Assembly: GCF_009604385.1 (NCBI RefSeq)
Contig: NZ_WEGJ01000029.1
Coordinates: 25,323 to 89,322, forward strand
Direction of reading: 5' to 3'
DNA: 64,000 nt
DNA from: Streptomyces smaragdinus
GTDB lineage: Bacteria; Actinomycetota; Actinomycetes; Streptomycetales; Streptomycetaceae
Below, one piece after another: positions 1 to 8,872 of this stretch (position 1 is the first letter of the stretch; every line of letters begins with the position of its first letter). Under the pieces are notes generated by a model. That model did no database searches. It saw only the letters and a program-made list of their open reading frames with translations, and had not been told where the DNA came from. Position numbers and translations under genes: made by a program.

Positions 1-89
1 CGAGGATCGCGGCCGAAGTGAAAATCGGCTGGTATCGATGCTTGCGGGGCCGGCGCGCCAGGGACCGACCCCGCAGGCAGCCAAGGAGC

Positions 90-497
90 CTATGTGGTGT
101 AGTAGCTGTCGCCTTCGAAGACCTTCGTACCGTTGACGTAGACCCGTGCCCGGTTCTGATACATGTGGCCGGCGACCTTCCCGGCCGCGACGTTCGGGTA
201 GTGCCCCAGCCCGCAGGCCTGCCTGCCGCTGGAGTTCCCAACCCACGAACTCGTGGTCCAGTCTCGGATCTGATAGGTGACGTAGCAACTGCTGCCGGTG
301 AACCCCAGCTTGTCGATGTAGATGTCGCCGAACACGGTGATGCCGTTGTCGGAGCTGCACACACCGATCGCGAACCCGCCGCCGGTTCTAGGGAAGCAGC
401 CGCCGCCTGCAGCGTCGGCCGGTGCGGCGAAGGTCAGTAGGCCGACCATGGCCGCAACTGCTGTTCCAGCACCTGCCAGTTTCAATCTGAGCCCCAT
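90..497 (-). CDS. Small secreted protein of unknown function
   Basis: The gene encodes 135 residues. Residues 1-29 form a classic Sec signal peptide: basic start (MGLRLK), a hydrophobic Ala/Val/Leu core and an APADAA-type cleavage site. The mature part is about 105 residues, rich in Gly, Tyr and Thr, with four Cys that could form disulfides, and probably a small beta-rich extracellular protein. I chose the ATG at 497 because AGGGGGA sits just upstream; an in-frame ATG at 554 would put 19 polar residues before the signal peptide. It lies downstream of and in line with the leftward transfer operon but is separated from it by about 165 bases with a possible hairpin. I do not recognise the family. 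Confidence 0.7.
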   Translation of the reverse strand: MGLRLKLAGAGTAVAAMVGLLTFAAPADAAGGGCFPRTGGGFAIGVCSSDNGITVFGDIYIDKLGFTGSSCYVTYQIRDWTTSSWVGNSSGRQACGLGHYPNVAAGKVAGHMYQNRARVYVNGTKVFEGDSYYTT

Positions 498-608
498 GAG
501 GATCCCCCTACCACGAATGCGGACATTGCCGATCTCTCTGTTCTGATCGGACAAGTGCTTGCGTAGCAGATCATGACAGGCGGCTCGGTGGTGCTTCGAT
601 ACCTTCCA

Positions 609-630
609 ACCAGCATGGAAATTTGCTGGT
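609..630 (-). terminator. Possible terminator hairpin after the transfer operon
   Basis: ACCAGCA and TGCTGGT form a 7-bp stem around an 8-nt AT-rich loop, 34 bases beyond the stop of the VirB4-like gene. The stem is short and has no T run, so this is a weak call. Confidence 0.3.
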
Positions 631-663
631 CAGCCGACGCTTCAGAATGACGAACCCACGGGC

Positions 664-2229
664 TTACAGCGACATCTTCTCGTCCGTCTCGAAGAGCCTC
701 TTCTCCGTCTCCGACAGCACCAGCTGCACCGCGTGCGACCCCCCGGTCCGCCCCACCTTCCACAGCGCCCGCCCCCGCTCGCCGGCCCCCCAGCCGCTGA
801 TCAGCTCGCACTCCGCGTCCGTCAGCCCGATGGCCTCCCGGGTGATCCGCAGCGGCTCGTTCGCGTTGTTCAGCGCCTGGGCGAGCTGGATCCGCGTGTC
901 GCAAGACGCGATCAGCTCCCGGCCGATCGCGGCCGCCTCGGAGTCGGCCGGTCCCACCGCCTCGAAGTCCGCGAGCCGGTGGGAGCACAGGACCTGGATG
1001 AAGCCCTCGCCGCGGGAGAGGCGTAGGTCCGCGTCCACCTTCTTGAGCATGGTGGCGCCGCCGGCGCGCAGCTGGCGCCAGACTTCGTCGCGGATGACGA
1101 CTCGGGGTGGTCCGTCGGTGCGGTCGATTGCGGACTGGGCCCAGGAGGAGACGCAGGTCAGGGCCATGGCGACGGTTTCGTCCTGGGAGCCCTTGAGTGC
1201 CGAGACGTCCACTGACTGCACGGGGGCGTTCCAGTCCAGGCCGATGGAGGTCTGCTGGTCGAAGAGGCCGCCGAGGTGGCCGGAGATCATGGAGCCGAGG
1301 GCGGAGCGCAGGGAGACGAGTTGTTCGCGGGCTGTTTGGACGTCGTCGGCGCGTACGCGGAGTTCGTGGGCCATGTCGTCGGTTGGGTCCTTCAGGACCG
1401 CGTGGACCTGCGGGAGCGTGGGCTGGGCCAGGCGGGTGGAGCCGGAGCCGGAGAGTTCGCCGGTGACCTGGCGTACGGCGACGTCCAGGCCCTCCTCCTC
1501 CTGGGAGAGCAGGGTGCGGCGCAGCTGCAGCTCGAGCAGTGCCTTGAGCAGGGTCAGCCGGCGGCGGTGGATTTCCGCGAGCCGGGCCTTGAGGGCGGCG
1601 CGGTCGCGGATGAGGTCGAGGTGCTCGCCCAGCGGGCCCGCGTCCAGGGGGTTGAGGCGGCCGGGCAGGCCGGGGCCCAGGCGGACCGGGGCGACGCCCA
1701 GGTGTTCGCACAGCGTGCGGTACTCGCCCTTGACGTCCCCAGCGACCAGCGTCTTGTGCCCGAAGGCCATCAGCCGGAAGCACAGAGCCTTCACCGTCGC
1801 CGACTTGCCCGAACCGGGCACGCCGGTGATGACGACGTTCGGGTTGGTGACGATCCCCTCCGACACCCACACCGACGGATGCGCCGAGAACGCCGTCTGC
1901 GTCAGCGTGTTCCACCCGATGTACGCGCCCACCGGCGGCAGTCCGCCGGCGTGCAGGAACGGATACAGCCCCGAAGCCCGCGCAGTATCCGCCCGGAACA
2001 CCTCCGCCCGAGGCAGCGATGCTGCCCGCCCCGCATCCGCCGCGTTCCAGCCGCGCCGCGGAGCGACCCGCCGTACCCCGTCGACCTCCTCCAGCAGCTG
2101 CGCCGCCCGCAGCTCCCGCGCCGACGGCACCCGCGGCGCCGGCAGAGAAGAGCCCCGGGAGGACAGCAACTGACCGACCTCCGCCCCCTCCAGCCCCGCA
2201 TCCGCAGCATCCCGCCGCCGCCGGATCAC
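664..2229 (-). CDS. VirB4/TraC-like conjugation ATPase
   Basis: This 521-residue protein is the probable energising ATPase of the mating channel. A Walker A motif (GVPGSGKS) lies at about residues 136-143 and is followed by a VAGDVKGEY segment. A Walker B-like stretch (RVVIRDEVW) lies in the C-terminal half, then the polar helices typical of VirB4/TraC RecA-like domains. No membrane segment is evident, so it should act at the cytoplasmic face. It starts with GTG inside a 4-nt GTGA overlap with the upstream SCO6880-family gene, so the two are translationally coupled and the N-terminal half of a classical VirB4 may be supplied by that neighbour. It is the last gene of the leftward operon. Confidence 0.85.
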   Translation of the reverse strand: MIRRRRDAADAGLEGAEVGQLLSSRGSSLPAPRVPSARELRAAQLLEEVDGVRRVAPRRGWNAADAGRAASLPRAEVFRADTARASGLYPFLHAGGLPPVGAYIGWNTLTQTAFSAHPSVWVSEGIVTNPNVVITGVPGSGKSATVKALCFRLMAFGHKTLVAGDVKGEYRTLCEHLGVAPVRLGPGLPGRLNPLDAGPLGEHLDLIRDRAALKARLAEIHRRRLTLLKALLELQLRRTLLSQEEEGLDVAVRQVTGELSGSGSTRLAQPTLPQVHAVLKDPTDDMAHELRVRADDVQTAREQLVSLRSALGSMISGHLGGLFDQQTSIGLDWNAPVQSVDVSALKGSQDETVAMALTCVSSWAQSAIDRTDGPPRVVIRDEVWRQLRAGGATMLKKVDADLRLSRGEGFIQVLCSHRLADFEAVGPADSEAAAIGRELIASCDTRIQLAQALNNANEPLRITREAIGLTDAECELISGWGAGERGRALWKVGRTGGSHAVQLVLSETEKRLFETDEKMSL

Positions 2230-3758
2230 AGCCCCACCCGCTGCTCAGGCAGCCCCTGCCCCAACGGCAGTGCCGCCGCCGCGAACACCACGTCCTGCGT
2301 CCCGTACGCCCGCCGCAGCTCCAGCCCCGCGTCCGACGCGTCCGCCTGCAGCTCCGCGCACGCCGTCTCCAGCTCCGCGCGGTCCGTCACCGTCACCGCG
2401 ATCATCATCGTCAGCCGCACCACCCCGTGCCCCGCCGCCCGCGCCCTGTCCTGCGACGACGCGGTGGCGGCCTCACGCCGCTCGTCCTCCGACTCCGACT
2501 TGCCCGTCTTCGCCCGCAGCGCGCGCGCCGACTGACGTTTCGTCTTCTCCCGCGCCAGCTCCCGCCGCGCACGCGACGGCGCCAGCGGCTCGTAAATCAT
2601 CGACAGGGAACGGCGCGCCGACTGCCGCGGCCGCAGCAACGGCTGCAGCACCGTCGCGTACACCTCCGAATACGGCAGACCCCGTACCTGATAGCACGCG
2701 GTGTACGCCCCGTCGTGCTCGTAGAACCGGCGGTGCGTCTCCGCGAACGCCGGCCCCGCGAGTTCCGGCGCCACCCCGGGCGTCGTGCCCCGGTAGCCGT
2801 CGACGCCCTCGGCGCGGGCCTTGCGTTCGGCGATCATCAGCTGGGCGTCCGGGTCGAAGGCGGTACGGATCGCCGCCGCGACCCCGCGCGGCGTCAGCCA
2901 CTCCTGCACCATCACCCCGGCCGACGACAGCCCGCCGATACGGGCGTTGAGCTCCCGCACCAGCACCGCCGCCGCCCCCCGCTGCCCGCCGCCGGCGCCG
3001 CGGATCGCCAGGCGAGCCCTGGCCGCCGACAGCGTGACGGACACATACGTCTCGCGGACCGTCGCCGACGGCCCGGCCGTCAGCATCAGCTCCCCCAGCA
3101 CCTGCACCGCCGCGTCCGGGGCGTCCTCCGCCAGGTGACGGTAGTTCCACGCACGCAGCGCCTCCCCGTCGTCCGGCAGCGAGCGCTGGTGCACCGCGAT
3201 CCGCGTGACCGGCGAATCCTCCTTGCAGTGCGCCCGCAGCCACGACGCCCACGCCGCGACCCGCGCGTTCTGCGCGGCGGTGTCGATCAGCGCCAGCCCC
3301 GGGAACGCCACCCGGGCGACCGCCGTGTACGTACCGGCCAGGGGGTCGTACACCACGCCCAGCGTGCCGCCCATCCCGTCCGGGGCGTCCAGGATCCGCA
3401 GCCGGGCCAGGACACCGGGGAGGTCCATGGGCTGGCGGCCGGAGGAGGTGCGGGGGGCGAAGGCCCCGGAGACGAAACGGTTCTTGCCTGTGGCCACGGC
3501 GATCTGATGCCTCACTTCCAGGAGGATCCACTCCTCCGCGCTCAGCCCCTGGACCCGCCCGTACGCGAGGAGGAGCAGCAGCACGGCGAGCGGCTCGAAG
3601 ATGAGCGCGGCGGCGAAGCTGCGCTGGTAGACGGGGAGGAGGGAGGCCCCGCACGCGGCGGCGACCAGGGCGAAGCCGACGCCCGACAGGCTCCCCATGT
3701 AGCCGGAGCGTTCGGACTGCCAGCCCGAGTACGTCGCGGGAGTCACTTCGTACGACAC
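2226..3758 (-). CDS. SCO6880-family membrane protein of the actinobacterial transfer apparatus
   Basis: The product has 510 residues. The N-terminus holds two hydrophobic segments at about residues 24-66, then a large soluble part with the motif WILLEVRHQ and a recognisable substrate-loading-like domain. This arrangement matches the SCO6880 family, which in Streptomyces sits directly upstream of the VirB4-like ATPase and resembles PrgI plus the VirB4 N-terminal domain. Start is GTG at 3758 with GGGGAG about 9 bases upstream. Its stop overlaps the ATPase start by 4 nt, and only 4 nt separate it from the gene upstream. Role in the channel is inferred from neighbourhood and family. Confidence 0.8.
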   Translation of the reverse strand: MSYEVTPATYSGWQSERSGYMGSLSGVGFALVAAACGASLLPVYQRSFAAALIFEPLAVLLLLLAYGRVQGLSAEEWILLEVRHQIAVATGKNRFVSGAFAPRTSSGRQPMDLPGVLARLRILDAPDGMGGTLGVVYDPLAGTYTAVARVAFPGLALIDTAAQNARVAAWASWLRAHCKEDSPVTRIAVHQRSLPDDGEALRAWNYRHLAEDAPDAAVQVLGELMLTAGPSATVRETYVSVTLSAARARLAIRGAGGGQRGAAAVLVRELNARIGGLSSAGVMVQEWLTPRGVAAAIRTAFDPDAQLMIAERKARAEGVDGYRGTTPGVAPELAGPAFAETHRRFYEHDGAYTACYQVRGLPYSEVYATVLQPLLRPRQSARRSLSMIYEPLAPSRARRELAREKTKRQSARALRAKTGKSESEDERREAATASSQDRARAAGHGVVRLTMMIAVTVTDRAELETACAELQADASDAGLELRRAYGTQDVVFAAAALPLGQGLPEQRVGL

Positions 3759-3762
3759 GGGG

Positions 3763-5547
3763 CTACTCCCCTTCTTCCGGCACGGTCGGCCGGGGTGCTT
3801 CGGTCTCGCCCGGCGGCGGAGGAGGGGCCGCCGGCTTGTGCTCCCCCGGGGTTCGGCGGGGTGGGATGACCACGCTGCGGCCCAGGTGCTCGCGCGGGCC
3901 GAGGCCGGCGTGGGCGGCGGTGTTGGCCATGGTCCCGGCCAGCGCGTCGGTGCCGGCGTTCGCCAGCTGCAGCCCGACGCCCACCGAGCCGCCGACCCGG
4001 GCGGCGAACGAACCGCCGTGGGCCCGCCCGGACATCCGCGCTCGCCAGAAGCCGTCGTTGCCGCCGCCGGGCGCGGGGGCGTCGGACTCGAGCGCCTGCG
4101 TGTAGCCCGTACCGCCGCCGACGGCTCCCGCGCCGGAGGGGAGGGCGCGCTGGCCGCCGTACATCGAGGAGATGGACGAGCCGAGCGAGGAGAACATCCC
4201 CGACGCGGCGGACTGGCCGTCGCCGTTCGTCGTGAACGTCATGTACGTCGCCACCACCGGCCAGGCGAAGGCGGCGAGCAGGAAGCACACCAGGCCGACG
4301 AGGACGTTCTTGACGCCTTTGCCGTCGGTCATCGCGGTGAAGCCGATCGCGAAGCACAGCGTGATCACCGGCTTGGTCAGGATCAGCGCGATCAGCGCGT
4401 CCCGGGCGCGCGGCCACCAGCTGCGGGTGGCGTCCATCAGCTCGCCGGACAGCACGACCGGCATCACCACCACCGTGATCATGATGGCGGCCTGGCGGAC
4501 CATCATCTCCAGCCAGAGGGCGCAGATGCAGATGATGCAGATGATCCCTACGACGATGACGAACGCGACGCCGTTGGCCACCACGCCGCCGCCGGTGACC
4601 AGCGCGCCGGCTGCCGCGGTGCCGCCGCCGGTGGCGACGAGGCCCGCGAAGAGCTGGCCCAGTTGCTGCTTCATCGCTGCTGCCGGGTCGCCGCCGTTGC
4701 CCTCGAAGGACATCGTGATCAGGGCGTCGGAGAGCTCGTCCGTCCAGTACAGGAAGGTCTGGACGGCCAGGATGTACACCGACAGGACGGCCGCGTACTT
4801 CAGCAGGCCGATGACGCCGATGGCGACCGGGGCGCCCTGCTGGGTCAGCGCGGCCTTGCCGAACTGCAGGAGCAGAAGGAAGCAGGCGATCACCGCGGAG
4901 AGGCCGGTCATGATGCTCAGGACGCGACCGATGCCGGTCTGCTCGAGGTTGACGGTGGAGACCTCGGCGAACTCGTCGGCGAACTGGCGCAGGAGCCAGA
5001 CGACGCCCTCGCCGATGTACTGGGCGGCCTTGCCCAGGCCGTCCGAGACGAGCTGCGCCGCACCGGCCTCAATCCAGTCCTTCACGCCGGGGCGGGGTTC
5101 GGGGTGCTTGTACGTGCCTTCGGTCAGGCACAGCTTGAACGACCTGCCGGACTTCACACACTTGGTGAGGAAGGCGTTGAGCTCGTTGAAGTTCTTCCTG
5201 GACGCGGCCTTCTCACGCCATGCCTCCAGCGCCCCACGCTCAAAGCGCTTCTGACTCTCTTTCGAGCAGTTCTTCGCCGCGGTGCCGTCTGCCGCCTCAC
5301 AGATGCCGACGATCTTCCTGGGGTCCGGGCTGTGAGCGCCGTTGAACCTGCAGTTGTCGGCCTCGCCCAGGATGCACCAGCGGCCCTGGCCGTCGATCCC
5401 GGCCGACTGCCCGCCTTTCGCCCATTCGGCGGGCGGCTCTTTCGGCGGACCGTAGCTGGCGTGCGTATCGGGGTTGTCCGCCCACGTGACTGGAAGCGCC
5501 GTGCCGGTGAGCAGCACGGCGGCCAGCAGCATCACCAGCCACCTCAT
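3763..5547 (-). CDS. Polytopic membrane channel protein (VirB6/TrbL-like)
   Basis: The protein has 594 residues. It begins with a hydrophobic signal segment (MRWLVMLLAAVLL), then about 170 soluble residues with several Cys, and then about six to eight membrane segments between roughly residues 210 and 410, including long Ile/Val-rich stretches. The C-terminal 150 residues are Gly-, Ala- and Pro-rich and probably disordered. This is the arrangement of SCO6881-type proteins and of VirB6/TrbL, the inner-membrane part of type IV channels. I placed the start at 5547, 10 bases after the stop of the upstream gene; upstream codons encode an unlikely Cys/Arg-rich extension. No strong ribosome site is visible, which suggests coupling to the upstream gene. 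Confidence 0.75.
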   Translation of the reverse strand: MRWLVMLLAAVLLTGTALPVTWADNPDTHASYGPPKEPPAEWAKGGQSAGIDGQGRWCILGEADNCRFNGAHSPDPRKIVGICEAADGTAAKNCSKESQKRFERGALEAWREKAASRKNFNELNAFLTKCVKSGRSFKLCLTEGTYKHPEPRPGVKDWIEAGAAQLVSDGLGKAAQYIGEGVVWLLRQFADEFAEVSTVNLEQTGIGRVLSIMTGLSAVIACFLLLLQFGKAALTQQGAPVAIGVIGLLKYAAVLSVYILAVQTFLYWTDELSDALITMSFEGNGGDPAAAMKQQLGQLFAGLVATGGGTAAAGALVTGGGVVANGVAFVIVVGIICIICICALWLEMMVRQAAIMITVVVMPVVLSGELMDATRSWWPRARDALIALILTKPVITLCFAIGFTAMTDGKGVKNVLVGLVCFLLAAFAWPVVATYMTFTTNGDGQSAASGMFSSLGSSISSMYGGQRALPSGAGAVGGGTGYTQALESDAPAPGGGNDGFWRARMSGRAHGGSFAARVGGSVGVGLQLANAGTDALAGTMANTAAHAGLGPREHLGRSVVIPPRRTPGEHKPAAPPPPPGETEAPRPTVPEEGE

Positions 5548-5557
5548 GCAGCTGCGG

Positions 5558-6319
5558 CTATCCAGCACGCAGCACCTGCATCCAGCCGTCATTCCAGGCG
5601 TACGGCGAGTTGGGGAAGTAGCTCAGGGGGTACGTGCCCCGCTTCACCCAGCCCGGGGCGGTGGTGGTCTTCCAGTCGCCTTCTTCCCACTTCACGATGA
5701 CCTGGTCGGTCTCGTCGCGTAGCGGTTCGTCGCCGTAGGACCCGTCCGGCATCTGGGAGTAGAGGTCGTAGTTGAGCCAGACCTGGACCACGTCCCCGAT
5801 GTCGTCGAGCGTCTTGCCGCGGATCGCGTTGACGACCGTGATGACCCTGAAGCCCGGCGGAGGGCCGCCGGATGGGGGCCACCCGACAGATTCACGCAGG
5901 CTGCGGACCTCGGAGATTTTCCGATCGATGTCGTTGAGGGAGTCGTGGGCGGTGGTGGCTTCCAGCTGACGCCGGGCGGCCACATCGTCCAGGAAGGCGT
6001 ACTCCTCCCACCGGATCACCGCGGCGGAGGCCGCCCCGACGGAGGTGTGCGGGAAGCCGACGGACGCACCGTCTTCCTGTCCTGACGGCTCCACCAGCTT
6101 CAATGGCTTGGCCCGCTCGGGTGTCATCGCCATCTGGGTGCCCGTTGCTCGAGGGGTCTTCGGCCGCGAGTCCGCCGCCCGCACCGGCGCCGGCCCGCTC
6201 CCACCGCCGTCGTCGAAGGCCAGAGATCCCACAACGATCCCGCCCCCGACCAGCCCAGCCGCCCCCAGCCCGAGCAGCACCAGCACGAGCCGAGCCCGCC
6301 GCCTCGCCCGCCCCGCCAT
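5558..6319 (-). CDS. Bitopic membrane protein of transfer operon (possible VirB8/TcpC-like)
   Basis: The product is 253 residues with a basic N-terminus (MAGRARRRAR), one membrane segment at about residues 11-37, a Pro/Thr-rich linker and a soluble extracytoplasmic domain rich in Trp and Tyr. The ATG at 6319 overlaps the stop of the upstream gene (ATGA), which fixes the start. The single anchor with an outer domain of about 170 residues is the topology of VirB8 or TcpC, the structural adaptors of mating channels, and the position in the operon fits. I see no diagnostic motif, so that equivalence is inference. Confidence 0.65.
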   Translation of the reverse strand: MAGRARRRARLVLVLLGLGAAGLVGGGIVVGSLAFDDGGGSGPAPVRAADSRPKTPRATGTQMAMTPERAKPLKLVEPSGQEDGASVGFPHTSVGAASAAVIRWEEYAFLDDVAARRQLEATTAHDSLNDIDRKISEVRSLRESVGWPPSGGPPPGFRVITVVNAIRGKTLDDIGDVVQVWLNYDLYSQMPDGSYGDEPLRDETDQVIVKWEEGDWKTTTAPGWVKRGTYPLSYFPNSPYAWNDGWMQVLRAG

Positions 6320-6642
6320 CAGCTGCCCCCCGCCGACTTGACCGCGGCGTTGTACACGAGCAGCACCATCGCCGACGCCACTCCAATCCCTCCGGCGCCG
6401 ATCAGCGACCACTTGATCGCCATCTTCCCCCGCGCCGCCACCCCGTCCCGCTGAGTGTTCTCACCCCACGCGGCCATCCCCCACCCGGTCAGCGACCCCA
6501 GCACGGCGGCCGCCAGCCCGAGCCCGGAAGCCCACCCCAGAACAGTGGAGGTCAACGGCTTCAGCGGAGCAGGCACCTGCGGGTCGTAATCCGGGATCGG
6601 CCCGGCGATGAGCGCGGCCAGCTGCTCGGTCAGGAACGTCAT
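6319..6642 (-). CDS. Small two-span membrane protein (VirB2-like position)
   Basis: This 107-residue protein has two hydrophobic segments at about residues 33-56 and 76-97 with a short charged loop (ENTQRDGVAARGK) between them. Size and topology resemble VirB2/pilin-type or small channel subunits in actinobacterial transfer operons. It overlaps both neighbours by 4 nt and must be co-translated with them. There is no signal peptide apart from the first span. Assignment beyond small membrane component of the conjugation channel is not supported by sequence. Confidence 0.7.
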   Translation of the reverse strand: MTFLTEQLAALIAGPIPDYDPQVPAPLKPLTSTVLGWASGLGLAAAVLGSLTGWGMAAWGENTQRDGVAARGKMAIKWSLIGAGGIGVASAMVLLVYNAAVKSAGGS

Positions 6643-7538
6643 ACGGACACCTCTTCCTCAACAGCGGGAACACCGGCCATCGGCGCCGGCCGGGGCGCGG
6701 CAGGCAGCGGATCCCCGAAGGACTCGCGCGCGGCGCCCATCACCGCGCCCGCCAGCGCCGCGGCGGCGCGCCGGGTACGGGCCTTGAGCCGTTCCATCTC
6801 GCGCAGCCCGTAAGCCCGCACATGCGGATCGAACGGCACCTCGACCACCGCGGCGACCCGCGGCTCGAGCATCGTGACCGCCGCCTTCACCGGCGCCGGG
6901 GCGGCACCGGGCGCGGCCGAGACCACGGCGACAGTCATCCGCGCCACCGGCAGCCCCTCGGCGGAGGCGGCCATGAGCGCGCCCTGCACCAGCTGCGCCC
7001 CGTCGGTGGTGGCGGGCATGCAGAGCACCGGCAGCGCACACGGCAGCCCGCACCACCGGGAGGTGACTCCCGCCGTACGGGTACTGCGCGCGAACACCAC
7101 CTCGTCGGCCACCGCGTACGACGTGTCGGCGACCGCCACCTGCCAGCCACCCGCGGCGGCCAGCTGATACCAGGCCCACGGATCCTCCGGCAGCGACAGC
7201 GGCGCCGACCCCCAGGCCTGATGATCGGTCAGCACCGCGAAGTCGGCGCCGTCCAGACCCGTACACCTCGAGGAGGCGGCGACGACCTGCGCCCCCGAGG
7301 CCGCCCGCTGCGGCGGGATCGCCACCAGCCCGCCGCCGGGCGCGGCGGCCCAGTTCGGCCACGGGGACGACCAGCGCAGCCCCGTGTCGAGCACCACCGC
7401 GGACCCGTACGAGGCCAGCCCCGCGCCGAGCAGCCCCGCCACCACCGACCGCCCGCAGCCACCGGCCGGCCCGAGGACCGGAACGAACACGCGCGCACCG
7501 TCCGCCAGCCGACCGTCCGGCTCGTCCTTTCTCGCCAC
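6639..7538 (-). CDS. P-loop-like protein at the head of the transfer operon
   Basis: The product is 299 residues from a GTG at 7538 preceded by GGGGGCG. An early segment (PVLGPAGGCGRS) looks like a degenerate Walker A loop, and the rest is Ala/Val-rich with alternating strands and helices as in MinD/ParA-like NTPases; a basic helix (RLKARTRRAAAA) lies near the C-terminus. A longer reading from a TTG at 7616 is possible, but that extension shows poor GC bias at third positions. The gene is first in the leftward operon and overlaps the next by 4 nt. Similar proteins head SCO6880-type clusters; the exact role is unknown. Confidence 0.6.
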   Translation of the reverse strand: MARKDEPDGRLADGARVFVPVLGPAGGCGRSVVAGLLGAGLASYGSAVVLDTGLRWSSPWPNWAAAPGGGLVAIPPQRAASGAQVVAASSRCTGLDGADFAVLTDHQAWGSAPLSLPEDPWAWYQLAAAGGWQVAVADTSYAVADEVVFARSTRTAGVTSRWCGLPCALPVLCMPATTDGAQLVQGALMAASAEGLPVARMTVAVVSAAPGAAPAPVKAAVTMLEPRVAAVVEVPFDPHVRAYGLREMERLKARTRRAAAALAGAVMGAARESFGDPLPAAPRPAPMAGVPAVEEEVSV

Positions 7539-7779
7539 AACGCCCCCGAAAAAACCGTCGCGTACAGGGAGGGCAGGCGATTCGACGGCGGTCGCGTACA
7601 CACGAGAAGCGGTCAAGAAGACTGCCTGACCGGCCTAACGTGCCCACCCGCCGACAAGGCACGTCCCACGACCGGGTGATCCCTCGCTCGCATTAACGCG
7701 ACCGCCGCACGGAGACACCTGGGCGAGAATGGTCCACCCCCGGACAAAACTCCCGGGACCGGCATAGGAGGAGGCGGCA
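7539..7779. promoter_or_regulatory. Divergent promoter region between transfer operon and cell-wall hydrolase
   Basis: About 240 bases separate the leftward transfer operon from the rightward hydrolase, so both promoters should lie here. The right end holds a strong ribosome site, AGGAGGAGG, at 7766-7774. I see no certain -35/-10 pair. Confidence 0.45.
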
Positions 7780-8853
7780 CTGAAAATCGGACGCTGGCTG
7801 GCCCTGGGCGCCGCCGCCACATCCGCCCCCCTGGCACTGGGCCTCGGCCTGATCATCCTCGTCATGGCAGTCGACGAGGACCGCCCCGCCTACGCGACAG
7901 GCGCCCTACGCATCGGCCCCGACGCCGTCCCACCCCGCTACGCCACCCTGATCATCGAAGCGGCCGCAGCCTGCGACCAGGGCCTGCCCGCCCCCGTACT
8001 GGCCGCGCAGATCTACCACGAGTCCCACTGGAACCCCACCGCCCAATCCCCCGCCGGCGCCCAGGGAGTCTCCCAGTTCATGCCCACCACCTGGCGCTCC
8101 TCCGGCTACGACGCCAACGCCGACGGCCGCACGGACATCCACGACCCGGCCGACGCCATCCCCTCCCAGGCCCGCATGATGTGCAAGCTCCTCAGAACGG
8201 CGAAACGCCACCCGCACTACAACGGCTCCCCCATCGAACTGGCCCTCGCCGCCTACAACGCCGGCTGGGGCCGAGTCACCCAATTCCACGGCGTCCCCCC
8301 GCCGTCCTTCGCGAACGGCGAGACGTACAACTACGTACGCAACATCCTGACCACATCCCGCCGCTTCACCACCACAGCCCCAGCCGGCGAGGCCGCCCTC
8401 CCATCCGGCTTCACCCTCCCCACAAACGCCCCCACCCCAGTCCGCACCGCGATCGCGTGGGCCCTACAACAACGCGGCGGCCCCTACCACCTCGGCGGCG
8501 ACTGCACCAACGCCCTCGGCACCGACCCCGCCCACTGGTGCGACTGCTCCTCCCTGATGCAGCAGGCGTACCACCACGCCGGCATCACCATCCCGCGCAC
8601 CACATACGACCAGGTCAACACCGGCACCACAGTTGCCCTCGACGCCCCCAAACCCGGCGACCTGATCTTCAACCCCGGCTCAGACGGCTCCGACTCCCGC
8701 CCCGGCCACGTCGGCATGTACATCGGCGAGGACCTGGTCCTGGAGGCCCCACGCACGGGCCTCAAGACGCGCCTGGTCAGCTACACGAGCTGGCGCACGT
8801 CAACCACCCCCACGACCCGGGTGACGGCGATCCGCCGCATCGTCACCTGGTAA
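7780..8853 (+). CDS. Membrane-anchored lytic transglycosylase plus NlpC/P60 peptidase (CTG start)
   Basis: This 357-residue enzyme would open peptidoglycan locally for the mating channel. Residues 1-32 form a membrane anchor. The SLT-type lysozyme domain spans about 45-170, with catalytic Glu81 in YHES and a following GAQGVSQFMPTTW motif. The NlpC/P60 domain spans about 225-350, with Cys256 in CDCSS and His310 in GHVGMY. The first plausible start is CTG at 7780, 5 bases after AGGAGGAGG and 13 bases after an in-frame TAG; an ATG at 7864 would lack both ribosome site and anchor. The gene is divergent from the transfer operon, and such bifunctional hydrolases (VirB1-like) are standard in Gram-positive conjugation. 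Confidence 0.9.
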   Translation: MKIGRWLALGAAATSAPLALGLGLIILVMAVDEDRPAYATGALRIGPDAVPPRYATLIIEAAAACDQGLPAPVLAAQIYHESHWNPTAQSPAGAQGVSQFMPTTWRSSGYDANADGRTDIHDPADAIPSQARMMCKLLRTAKRHPHYNGSPIELALAAYNAGWGRVTQFHGVPPPSFANGETYNYVRNILTTSRRFTTTAPAGEAALPSGFTLPTNAPTPVRTAIAWALQQRGGPYHLGGDCTNALGTDPAHWCDCSSLMQQAYHHAGITIPRTTYDQVNTGTTVALDAPKPGDLIFNPGSDGSDSRPGHVGMYIGEDLVLEAPRTGLKTRLVSYTSWRTSTTPTTRVTAIRRIVTW

Positions 8854-8872
8854 CCCACCCCGCGAGGCCCCC

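Noticed and set aside
482..7662. Many long frames opposite or beside the transfer genes
   Set aside because: Arg/Pro/Gly-rich shadows of high-GC coding DNA; the minus-strand genes have motifs, ribosome sites and 4-nt overlaps.
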